Source: Agaribacillus aureus (lineage in GTDB: Bacteria; Bacteroidota; Bacteroidia; Cytophagales; Cyclobacteriaceae). From it: a stretch of DNA of 64,000 nucleotides. Below the pieces are notes generated by a model that saw only the letters and a program-made list of their open reading frames with translations, searched no databases and was not told where the DNA came from. Location of the stretch: NCBI GenBank assembly GCA_030442055.1, contig JAUJEB010000004.1:834716-898715 (forward strand), read 5' to 3'. Every line of letters begins with the position of its first letter. The stretch's first letter is position 1. Of this stretch, positions 36,404 to 45,089 are shown piece after piece. The translations under genes and the position numbers were made by a program.

Positions 36404-37384
36404 TTAAACCACCAGAGATTTGTTGTGGCTATGTTCCTCAATCATTTGCCAGGCGTAGGAGGCCGCGCCAAGGACCGCTATTTTCTCGCTGTCCAGTTTT
36501 GACACATATATCTTAGTTTTCCCGCGCAGGTTATGCAAAACTTTTCTACTTAAAAACTGCTCCAACGGGCCGATGAGCAGGCTACCTGCATTCGCCAGGC
36601 CTCCTGAAAAAATGATCGCCTCAGGATTAAACATGGCGATAACATTGGCCAGGGAGGACGCGAGCACTTCGCCGGTAAACTCAAAGATATACTCAGCCAG
36701 CGGATCACCATTGGCAGCAGCCCTGGCAACGGCTTTGCTATCAGGGTAAGCTGCCTCATCGTGCAACACACTATTTTCAAAACCTTTTTTGGTCTTAAAT
36801 TCACGAACGGATTTCATCACGCCGGAGGCCGATACATAGGTCTCCAAACAACCCAGTCTACCACAATTACATTTCCTTCCCTCGGGGATGACGGTTACAT
36901 GCCCTAATTCTCCTGCATAACCATGTTTTCCATGTAACAACTTGCCGTTCACATAAATACCACAGCCCAGGCCGGTTCCAAGTGTGATCAGCAGGAAATC
37001 ATCCATCTTTTTAGCCAGTCCGAATGTCTTCTCACCAATCGCCGCCGCTGTGGCATCATTGACTAAATAGGCCGGTTTATTAAAAAATTCAGAAAACCTT
37101 CCAGCCACCGGTACCTTTTTGCCCCAACCTAAATTTGTGGCCATGTCAATGCTTCCTTCAATAAAATTTCCCATCGGTGCGCCGACACCTACTCCCAGCA
37201 CCTGACTGGCAGTCTTTTTACAGGCAAGACTTAATTTGTCTGTCAAAGCCTTAAAATATTCATCAAAACCGGAAAAACCTGTTGTCGGCATATTATCATG
37301 GAAAACCACTTTTCCCGTTGCCGTCATCAATCCGAATTTTGTTATCGTACCTCCAATATCTATTCCTATTACCACGTCAGCCAT
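36404..37384 (-). CDS. ROK-family sugar kinase
   Basis: Cytoplasmic ROK kinase, 326 residues, probably for glucose, GlcNAc or GalNAc. Phosphate loop VIGIDIGGTITKFGL, catalytic NDATAAAIGE, ELGHVTV (the ExGH signature favouring sugar kinase function) and the zinc site CNCGRLGCLE are present. The ATG at 37384 is preferred over a start eight codons upstream because AAGGA lies just ahead of it. It is 30 bases after the NagB/PIG-L gene. A kinase feeding a glucosamine-phosphate deaminase fits well. Confidence 0.9.
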   Translation of the reverse strand: MADVVIGIDIGGTITKFGLMTATGKVVFHDNMPTTGFSGFDEYFKALTDKLSLACKKTASQVLGVGVGAPMGNFIEGSIDMATNLGWGKKVPVAGRFSEFFNKPAYLVNDATAAAIGEKTFGLAKKMDDFLLITLGTGLGCGIYVNGKLLHGKHGYAGELGHVTVIPEGRKCNCGRLGCLETYVSASGVMKSVREFKTKKGFENSVLHDEAAYPDSKAVARAAANGDPLAEYIFEFTGEVLASSLANVIAMFNPEAIIFSGGLANAGSLLIGPLEQFLSRKVLHNLRGKTKIYVSKLDSEKIAVLGAASYAWQMIEEHSHNKSLVV

Positions 37385-37414
37385 GATCCTTAAAGCGTTT
37401 TGCCTCAAAAATAA

Positions 37415-39340
37415 TTAATAATGGTATCTAACGAAAGCCTCAATGGCTTCATATTCCGTTAAACCCAGTTGATCAAAATATTGGGCGGTTTGACGATTTC
37501 TATCTTCTGCCCGCTGCCAAAACTCCCGGGGATCGTTTCCCGGAAAAACAGGACTATCTTTTTGAGACTGGTGTTTAAAAATAGCTTTCCTCTTATACAT
37601 CAGGTCGACCGGACTCAGTGGAATTGCCATCTCGATTTCATCGGTTTCCCACTCGTGCCATGCGCCCCGGTACATCCAGAGCCAGCAGTCTTTAATCCAT
37701 TCCTCATTTTTGAGTTCTTTCAAGGCCATCACAATAGCGTCAAAACAAACCTTATGGGTACCATGGGGGTCTCTCAAGTCACCGGCGGCAAAAACCTGAT
37801 GCGGTTTGACCTCCAATAACAAGTTTTTGATAATGTCGATATCTTCCTTTCCCAGCGTATTTTTTCGTGCCTCGCCGGTTTCGTAGAAAGGCAGGTTCAG
37901 AAAGTGTATATTTTCATCTTTCAGCCCGATAAACCTCGCCCCTGCAGAGGCTTCCCCTTTTCTGATCAACCCTTTTACCGTACGGATCAATTGGGTATCT
38001 TTGGAAGAATCCCCTTTTGAATCGATGGCATTTACCACATCATCGTGTATCTTTTTAAATTCCTCGGAAGCCAGGCCCAATTGCTGGGCAATATCCCGCA
38101 TAAATTCTCCATACCTTCTGGCGTCGTCGTCAAAAACAGCGATATTTCCTGAAACCTGGTAAGCCACATGTACCTCATGGCCCTGTTTCACCAATTTCCG
38201 GAAAGTCCCTCCCATGGAAATCACGTCATCGTCGGGGTGAGGGCTAAAAATAATCACCCTTTTATGGGCCGGCTGTGCCCTTTCGGGCCGATGCGTATCA
38301 TCCGAATTTGGCTTTCCGCCTGGCCATCCCGTAATTGTATGTTGCAGACTATCAAAAATTTTCACATTGAGCTTTTGCGAATCGCCTGCAAATGCCAGTA
38401 AATCGCCTAGTCCGTTTTTACGATAATCCTCTTCAGTCAGCTTCAGAATGGGTTTTTTCAGTTTTTGCCCCAGCCAGATCACTGCGCTTTTTGCGATATC
38501 GATATCCCACTCCACCACGGAGACCACCCAGGGCGTTTTGATCCTTGTTAATTCCAGGGCAGCATCGCTATCGATCATTACCGATACATTTGGATGATTT
38601 TGTAGAAAAGTTGCCGGGATTTCTTCAGAAATTCCTCCCTCGATTGCTTCTTTAATGATGGGTGCCTTCTTCTCACCCCAGGCCAGCAGATACACCTTCC
38701 TGGCTTTACTGATCGTTTTTATCCCCATGGTGATGGCTCTTCTGGGCACCTGCTCCTCTCTGATAAATTCCCTGGTGGCGTCCATAATAGTGACCGGGTG
38801 TAACTTGACCAGCCTTGTTAACGACTCCTGTCGCGAGCCCGGTTCATTAAAACCAATGTGTCCGGTCCGGCCTATCCCCAGGATCTGAATGTCAATTCCT
38901 CCGTAGGCATCAATTTTTTCCTCGTAAAATTTACAATAATCTGCAATTTTATCACTTTCAATTTCGCCATCGGGAATATTGATATTCTCAGCGGGAATAT
39001 CAATGTGATCAAAAAGATGGTGATGCATGAAGTAGTAATAACTTAGCTCAGAGGTTTTACTTTGGGGGTAATACTCATCGAGATTGAAGGTAACCACATT
39101 ATGAAAGCTCAACCCTTCTTCCCGGTGCTTTTTTACCAATTCCTGATAAATTTTAATGGGAGTCACGCCCGTCGCCAAACCTAATACTGCAGTTTTACCT
39201 TTTTTCTGTTTCTCAATAATTAGCCTTGCAATGTCAGAGGCCACTTCTTTACAAGCGACATCTTCGCTTTCCTTGATGGCAACCGGCATCCTTTCCAGCA
39301 TAGTGGAGGATGCATCTTGACTATTTTTAATTTTTATCAT
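37415..39340 (-). CDS. nagB: Glucosamine-6-phosphate deaminase-like/PIG-L deacetylase fusion
   Basis: A 641-residue fusion well known in Bacteroidota. Residues about 15-285 are NagB-like (LGLATGVTP, FNLDEYY with Asp88, GIGRTGHIGFNEPGS). Residues about 360-600 are a PIG-L/LmbE zinc deacetylase (FSPHPDDDVISMGGT; His368, Asp370, Asp371). Canonical NagB has Asp at the ring-opening position two residues before the active-site His; here it is Thr159. The protein would join deacetylation and isomerising deamination of GlcNAc-6-P or a related sugar. First gene of its operon, with operator C 70 bases upstream. Confidence 0.88.
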   Translation of the reverse strand: MIKIKNSQDASSTMLERMPVAIKESEDVACKEVASDIARLIIEKQKKGKTAVLGLATGVTPIKIYQELVKKHREEGLSFHNVVTFNLDEYYPQSKTSELSYYYFMHHHLFDHIDIPAENINIPDGEIESDKIADYCKFYEEKIDAYGGIDIQILGIGRTGHIGFNEPGSRQESLTRLVKLHPVTIMDATREFIREEQVPRRAITMGIKTISKARKVYLLAWGEKKAPIIKEAIEGGISEEIPATFLQNHPNVSVMIDSDAALELTRIKTPWVVSVVEWDIDIAKSAVIWLGQKLKKPILKLTEEDYRKNGLGDLLAFAGDSQKLNVKIFDSLQHTITGWPGGKPNSDDTHRPERAQPAHKRVIIFSPHPDDDVISMGGTFRKLVKQGHEVHVAYQVSGNIAVFDDDARRYGEFMRDIAQQLGLASEEFKKIHDDVVNAIDSKGDSSKDTQLIRTVKGLIRKGEASAGARFIGLKDENIHFLNLPFYETGEARKNTLGKEDIDIIKNLLLEVKPHQVFAAGDLRDPHGTHKVCFDAIVMALKELKNEEWIKDCWLWMYRGAWHEWETDEIEMAIPLSPVDLMYKRKAIFKHQSQKDSPVFPGNDPREFWQRAEDRNRQTAQYFDQLGLTEYEAIEAFVRYHY

Positions 39341-39869
39341 CCTATTGTAGCGTTAAATTTCTAGCAAGAAACTATTTTTTTTTTATAAATCCTAGTAAAA
39401 TAAGAGAATTGTGTTCGTGCACAGTGATGTTTTTATCGAGCACAACGGTTATTCCTGTTTCATAGGTTTGACAAAAATAATTGCTATAATTTTTAATAGC
39501 TATCTATCTATCAGTAAGAAAGGAATTGTAACATTTTATTAATGCTATGAAAATGTTTTGATAATTAGAAGATTAAGACTTTACAACATCCTGGTTAATC
39601 AGGATTGCCGCTATGACAGCTCTTCCTCAAAGAATTATTTGGCAGGAAACAACCTGGTTTAGAAAGAAATGCATTGATTTTTACGACGTCCATTGTCGTT
39701 CGCTGATAGCTGTCAGCTAAAAATGGTAAGTCAAAAAAATGCATAAGATATATGCCTGGTACACCTGTGGATCTTATATTCTGAAGAATGGTTATAAGCT
39801 TCTCACACATAGTATGAACTAAGGACTAAAACATCTATATTTAACAATAATAACCGATCCTGACTGTTT
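39341..39869. other. Divergent intergenic region with operator C
   Basis: This 529-base stretch lies between the divergent nagB and PSCyt genes. It carries operator C and an additional half-site (CGAGCACA at 39437-39444). A 71-codon open frame on the minus strand (39595-39810) has no recognisable features and is not called. Confidence 0.55.
39410..39423. promoter_or_regulatory. Operator C (LacI-type palindrome)
   Basis: TGTGTTCGTGCACA, the reverse complement of TGTGCACGAACACA, is a full match to TGTGNNCGNNCACA and the best of the five sites. It lies 70 bases upstream of the NagB/PIG-L start codon. Confidence 0.68.
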
Positions 39870-42800
39870 ATGTTGTTTGATTTACGTATTGTCTCAGGGC
39901 CATTTTTTATACTGATAATTATTTTCTTATCAGCATGCAGCCACAATGATCATTTAAAATATCAAGGCACACTACCTGAAAAGGTGGATTTCAACTATCA
40001 TGTAAAACCAATCCTTTCTGACCGGTGTTTTGCGTGCCACGGTCCGGATAAGAATGCATTAAAAGCAGCGCTGCGGCTGGATATTCCGGAAGGAGCGTTG
40101 AAGAAGGTATTGGAGTCAGGCGGTCATGCCTTTGTTCCCGGAAAAACAAACAGAAGTGAGGCTTTTAAAAGGATAATTTCCGATGACCCCGAATTGCAAA
40201 TGCCTCCACCTGAAGCAGGGCTTGCACTGACCGAATATGAAATTGCCATGATAGCCAGGTGGATCGATCAGGGAGCGGAATACAAACCTCACTGGGCCTT
40301 TATACCAGCGCAAACACCTACCATACCCGAGGTGAAGGATAAACGCTGGGTACAAAATCCCATTGATAACTTCATTTTGAAAAACCTGGAAAACAGCGGT
40401 TTATCCCCAAACCGGGAAGCAAGTAAGGAGACACTCCTTCGAAGGGTCACACTTGATCTCACAGGTTTACCGCCTACCATCGAAGAAATTGACAATTTTA
40501 TCTCTGACAGTAGCAACGAGGCTTATGAAAAAGTAGTTGACAGATTATTGGCATCGCCACATTACGGGGAGCGTATGGCGCTGGAATGGCTGGATGTTGC
40601 CCGCTATGCGGACTCACACGGCTACTCTACCGACGGTTACAGAATGATGTGGCCCTGGAGAGATTGGGTAATCAATGCATTCAATAAAAACATGCCAATG
40701 GATCGCTTTATCACCTGGCAGATAGCCGGTGACAAAATCCCCAATGCAACCAAAGAACAAAGGCTGGCCACAGCATTTCTTAGAAACCAGAAGTTAAATG
40801 CAGAAGGTGGAATAATTCAGGAAGAATACCTGGTTGAGTATGCAGCAGATCGAACTGAAACGACAGCCACGGCTTTTCTCGGATTGACTATGCAATGCGC
40901 CCGATGCCATGATCATAAATACGACCCAATTTCCCAGGAAGAATACTATCAGCTTTTTGGTTTTTTTAACAGCGTGAACGAAAGAGGATTGGTCCAAAAC
41001 GATGGTAATTCGGGGCCTCAGATATTACTTACAACAGAAGAGGTGGAGGAAAGGATCGCTTTTATTGATAGCAAAATCAAGGAACAAAAGTTAAAACTCG
41101 CTCAATCCATACGTGTAGCCGATACATTAAAATACCCGGAGCCGGAACTGGATCTGGCCAAAGGTCTGTTGGTCGATCTCTCATTTGAAAAGATTACAGG
41201 AAATAAGGTTAGAAACAATACTGACACAAAGGAATTGTACGATGTAAAAGGAGATGTTATTCAAGTAGCGGGAAAAAATGGCAAGGCCGTTAAATTTGAA
41301 GGTTATAGTACCGTAAATATTACAAACAAGCAGCTGGATTTCGAACGTTCAGATGCCTTTTCTTTCAGTTTTTGGATCAATTCACATCATGCCAATGACT
41401 ACATGCCGTTACTCTTTCATCTGGCAGGAAAAAATGAGGGCTACAGGGGATATGAAATTGCAGTTATCAACGGTTATCCCACACTCAGGCTTATAAACAA
41501 GTTACCCGCAAACCTGATAGCAGTTCGTACCGAAAATCAACTGATCAAAGATAAATGGAAACATTTCACCTTTGTTTACGATGGTTCAGGAAGCGCCAAC
41601 GGTGTTGAAATATTTGTGAACGGTAAAAGGGATAAGTCCCATGTGGTATTTGATCAACTTACCCAAACAATTTCCATTAACCGGAATTTTGTAGCGATTG
41701 GAGGAAGGCAAGATTACCAGGTTGATGTTAAAGGATATGGGCTAATAGACGATTTAAAAATTTATAAGAGAATGTTGAGTGAGGTAGAAGCTCAAGCCAT
41801 TTATAACGGCTCCAGTATCGATCCAGCCAAGATTTCGACAAAAAGCTTAAAGAATCATTATCTCCTAAATACAAATAAAGAATACAAAAAGATACAGCAA
41901 AAATTAAAGTTGCTAAGGGAGAAAAAAAACCAAATCCTGGATACGGTACCTACTGTAATGGTCATGCACGACCTGCCGGAAGCCCGTCCTGCCTTTCTGC
42001 TCGAAAGGGGGGCCTATGATGCTCCGCAGCAACAAGTACAACCTGGCACACCCAAAACTATTTTTCCATTTCCTGAGGATTTTCCGGTTGATCGGTTAGG
42101 ATTGGCAAAATGGTTAGTGGACAAGAGGAATCCCCTTACCGGACGCGTGATCGTTAACAGGTATTGGCAAATCTATTTCGGCCGGGGAATTGTAAAAACA
42201 ACGGAAGATTTTGGTAATCAGGGTGCACTACCCTCACACCCCGATTTATTAGACTATCTTACAACAACATTTGTGGAATCGGGCTGGAATACGAAAACAT
42301 TGCAAAAACTCATTGTGATGTCTGCGACATACCGGCAATCTTCCCGAAGCTCTGAGGAACAGCGTAAAGCCGATCCTGAAAACGGCCTATTGGCCAGGGG
42401 ACCTAGCCACAGGCTCCAGGCAGAACTGATCCGCGATTGTGCCCTGGCAGCCAGCGGTTTGCTGGTAAATAAAATAGGCGGACCAAGTTCAAAGCCCTAC
42501 CAACCAAAGGGCTTGTGGCAGGAAAAGAGCAGTTTTAGCAAAATACTGAAGTCATACAAGGAAGATGAAGGAGACCAGCTTTACCGCAGGGGGCTTTACA
42601 CTTTCTGGCGAAGAACCTCTCCGCCCCCCTCCATGATCACATTTGATGCGCCTACGAGGGATTACTGCATTGTAAGAAGGCAAAAAACGAATACACCTTT
42701 ACAGGCGCTTGTATTGCTGAATGATCCTCAGTTTTTTGAAGCTGCAAGAGTACTTGCTGAAAGAGTTACAAGCCAGGGTGCTGGTGTGAACAACCAAGTT

Positions 42801-43037
42801 ATTCTAGCCCACAGGCTCCTTACCGGATTAACGCCGAAGCCCGAGGTGCTCAAATTACTCAATGAACATTATCATGAACAAAAAAAACAATTTGAGCAAA
42901 ATCCCGAGCTGGCGGATCAGCTGCTGACTGTGGGTCGTTTTCCAGTAAATAACAAGTTATCACCCGTTGAAGTGGCCGCCATGAGTGTTGTGTGTAATAC
43001 TATCATGAGCTTCGATGAAACAATAGTTAAAAGGTAA
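39870..43037 (+). CDS. PSCyt1/DUF1549/LamG/DUF1553 lipoprotein
   Basis: A 1055-residue exported protein (lipobox LSAC, Cys23) of the Planctomycetes-type cytochrome series. In order: a heme motif CFACHG (Cys53-His57, PSCyt1), a DUF1549/PSCyt2 domain (NPIDNFILKNLE, RRVTLDLTGLPPT, MALEWLDVARYADSHGY, then a second heme-like motif CARCHDHKYDPI), a LamG/concanavalin domain inserted at about 435-645 (FSFSFWINSHHANDYMP), and DUF1553/PSD1 to the C-terminus (NPLTGRVIVNRYWQIYFGRGIV, LQALVLLNDPQFFEAARVL). Such proteins pair with DUF1501 proteins, as here. Redox function in periplasmic sugar or sulfated-glycan degradation is proposed but unproven. Confidence 0.88.
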   Translation: MLFDLRIVSGPFFILIIIFLSACSHNDHLKYQGTLPEKVDFNYHVKPILSDRCFACHGPDKNALKAALRLDIPEGALKKVLESGGHAFVPGKTNRSEAFKRIISDDPELQMPPPEAGLALTEYEIAMIARWIDQGAEYKPHWAFIPAQTPTIPEVKDKRWVQNPIDNFILKNLENSGLSPNREASKETLLRRVTLDLTGLPPTIEEIDNFISDSSNEAYEKVVDRLLASPHYGERMALEWLDVARYADSHGYSTDGYRMMWPWRDWVINAFNKNMPMDRFITWQIAGDKIPNATKEQRLATAFLRNQKLNAEGGIIQEEYLVEYAADRTETTATAFLGLTMQCARCHDHKYDPISQEEYYQLFGFFNSVNERGLVQNDGNSGPQILLTTEEVEERIAFIDSKIKEQKLKLAQSIRVADTLKYPEPELDLAKGLLVDLSFEKITGNKVRNNTDTKELYDVKGDVIQVAGKNGKAVKFEGYSTVNITNKQLDFERSDAFSFSFWINSHHANDYMPLLFHLAGKNEGYRGYEIAVINGYPTLRLINKLPANLIAVRTENQLIKDKWKHFTFVYDGSGSANGVEIFVNGKRDKSHVVFDQLTQTISINRNFVAIGGRQDYQVDVKGYGLIDDLKIYKRMLSEVEAQAIYNGSSIDPAKISTKSLKNHYLLNTNKEYKKIQQKLKLLREKKNQILDTVPTVMVMHDLPEARPAFLLERGAYDAPQQQVQPGTPKTIFPFPEDFPVDRLGLAKWLVDKRNPLTGRVIVNRYWQIYFGRGIVKTTEDFGNQGALPSHPDLLDYLTTTFVESGWNTKTLQKLIVMSATYRQSSRSSEEQRKADPENGLLARGPSHRLQAELIRDCALAASGLLVNKIGGPSSKPYQPKGLWQEKSSFSKILKSYKEDEGDQLYRRGLYTFWRRTSPPPSMITFDAPTRDYCIVRRQKTNTPLQALVLLNDPQFFEAARVLAERVTSQGAGVNNQVILAHRLLTGLTPKPEVLKLLNEHYHEQKKQFEQNPELADQLLTVGRFPVNNKLSPVEVAAMSVVCNTIMSFDETIVKR

Positions 43038-43073
43038 AATTTAACAGGCATATGAAACCGAGCATGACGTAAT

Positions 43074-43270
43074 CGACACACACCGCGTGTCGCTGAGTCC
43101 TTCGCCATCCGCGTGTCGCGGAAGCTTCAGTGGAGGAGCAAGGCTTCGGCCGCACGTTGTCGCTGAAGCTAAAGCGTAAGAGACCGGAGAAAGCTACTCT
43201 GCGGACTGCGTACGCCGTGGGCTACTTCGTCAGCCAAAGGCGGAGGTGCTAGCGGAGGCGCAAGGCAATG
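43074..43270. repeat. GC-rich repeat-like insert
   Basis: A block of about 200 bases, clearly richer in G and C than its surroundings, lies between two genes normally kept close. It contains internal near-repeats: CGTGTCGCTGA, CGTGTCGCGGAAGC and CGTTGTCGCTGAAGC; also GTGGAGGAGCAAGGC and GCGGAGGCGCAAGGC. There is no long ORF. It resembles a dispersed extragenic repeat element; copies elsewhere in the genome would prove this. Confidence 0.5.
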
Positions 43271-43319
43271 ATTATAATATGCGAGGTTCCGTTTGACCTT
43301 AAAAATAAATTATAAACAG

Positions 43320-44822
43320 ATGAAATTCCCCGATCTTAAAAAAGCGCATGAGCATCCGGAACTAAAACGAGGGCTTGAAGTCAATCGCCGTCATTTCCTC
43401 ACGAAGGCGGGATTTGGCATAGGAGGCATTGCTCTTTCATCCCTTAGTAGCCCACTGCAATTATTGGGACAGGTTGGCAAGACGGTTAATGCCAATATCG
43501 AAAATGGAATGTCCAAACTGCCACATTTTGCGCCCAGGGTCAAACGGGTCATTTATCTTTTTCAAAGTGGCGGACCATCGCAGCTTGATCTTTTTGATCA
43601 TAAACCCACTCTAAATAAAATGAATGGAGAAGAGCTTCCTGATTCGGTGCGAAAAGGACAAAGGGTAACAGGGATGACCGCCGGACAAAAATCGTTTCCT
43701 CTTGCCGGAGCTCAATTTAGTTTTCAGCGATATGGTAGCTCCGGATCTTTGATAAGCGAATTGTTGCCATACACGGCACAAATAACAGATGACCTATGTT
43801 TTATAAAAACGATGCATACAGATGCCATCAATCACGACCCGGCCATCACTTTTTTTCAAACGGGCTCACAACAACCCGGAAGGCCCTGTATAGGATCATG
43901 GCTGAGCTATGGTTTGGGTAGTGCTAACAAAAACCTTCCCGAATTCTGTGTGCTTCTTTCCAATGGTAGCGGGAGATTGAGAGCGCAACCCTTGTATTCG
44001 CGTTTATGGGGGAGTGGCTTTTTACCTTCTCTTCATCAAGGCGTTCAATTCAGGTCTGGCAAAGATCCTGTACTTTATTTAAACAACCCTCCCGGCGTTT
44101 CCGCCGAAACACGCAGATCATCACTCGACTATTACAAGAAAATACAGGAAATGCGGCATCAGACCGAGCAGGATCCTGAGATCCAAAGTCGTATAGCCCA
44201 GTATGAGATGGCTTATCGTATGCAAACCTCCGTACCCGATGTGATGAATGTTTCCAATGAACCTGCCCACATTTATGACATGTATGGTCCCGAGTCAAAG
44301 ATTCCCGGGACTTATGCAGCAAACTGCCTTCTCGCCAGGCGGCTTGCGGAAGAGGGCGTAAATTTCATTCAGCTGTATCACCGGGGATGGGATCAACATG
44401 GCCATCTTCCAAAAGAAATACGTGGGCAATGCAGAGATACCGATCAGCCCTCGGCTGCGTTGGTTCAGGATTTGAAACAAAGAGGCTTATTGGAAGATAC
44501 CCTAATTGTTTGGGGTGGCGAATTTGGGAGGACAAATTATTCCCAAGGTGCACTTACTAAAACAGATTATGGGAGAGATCACCACCCAAGGTGCTTCACC
44601 ATCTGGATGGCAGGTGCGGGTATTAAAAAAGGCTTCAGCTACGGGGAAACCGATGAGTTTGGATATAATATTGTTAATAACCCGGTACACGTGCACGACT
44701 TTCAGGCTACCCTGTTACATTTGCTAGGATTTGATCACGAAAGACTTGTTTTCAAGCACCAGGGTCGACGATACAGGTTAACGGATGTTCATGGTCATGT
44801 GGTGAAAGATATCCTGAGTTAA
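43320..44822 (+). CDS. DUF1501 family exported protein
   Basis: A DUF1501 protein of 500 residues from the ATG at 43320; a TTG 27 bases upstream is possible. The N-terminus has a twin-arginine-like signal (NRRHFLTKAGFGIGGIALSSL). Body features are VIYLFQSGGPSQLDLFDHKP, INHDPAITFFQTGSQQPGRP and VWGGEFGRTNYSQGA, which share the alkaline-phosphatase/sulfatase-like metal-binding pattern. It is the usual partner of PSCyt/DUF1549-DUF1553 proteins, encoded here directly upstream. Function unknown. Confidence 0.87.
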   Translation: MKFPDLKKAHEHPELKRGLEVNRRHFLTKAGFGIGGIALSSLSSPLQLLGQVGKTVNANIENGMSKLPHFAPRVKRVIYLFQSGGPSQLDLFDHKPTLNKMNGEELPDSVRKGQRVTGMTAGQKSFPLAGAQFSFQRYGSSGSLISELLPYTAQITDDLCFIKTMHTDAINHDPAITFFQTGSQQPGRPCIGSWLSYGLGSANKNLPEFCVLLSNGSGRLRAQPLYSRLWGSGFLPSLHQGVQFRSGKDPVLYLNNPPGVSAETRRSSLDYYKKIQEMRHQTEQDPEIQSRIAQYEMAYRMQTSVPDVMNVSNEPAHIYDMYGPESKIPGTYAANCLLARRLAEEGVNFIQLYHRGWDQHGHLPKEIRGQCRDTDQPSAALVQDLKQRGLLEDTLIVWGGEFGRTNYSQGALTKTDYGRDHHPRCFTIWMAGAGIKKGFSYGETDEFGYNIVNNPVHVHDFQATLLHLLGFDHERLVFKHQGRRYRLTDVHGHVVKDILS

Positions 44823-45089
44823 CATTAGTTTGGATAAGCCTTGGTGAAAGCATCATTATTTCTTTCTTCTTTCTCTCGTTATGGATCTATGATCAAAAAA
44901 GCCAGGTACAATTTGATCCCGTAAAGTCATCTGCCAGCACTTTTGCCTTTTTTCGATTAAGCCTATAAATACGCTAGATGAATGCATGTCATGGTTTAAA
45001 GGACAATTTAGGTGCCAATTAAATGGTGGTAGGATCCTGAGAGACGTTGTGATTCCGAGTTGCTCAACAAGAGACGTACACATTTTTTG

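Noticed and set aside
39595..39810. 71-codon open frame in the nagB/PSCyt spacer
   Set aside because: Composition and sequence do not look like a protein; no neighbour relation.
43074..43270. Repeat-like block as a CRISPR array
   Set aside because: The repeats are imperfect, irregularly spaced and few; no cas genes are present.
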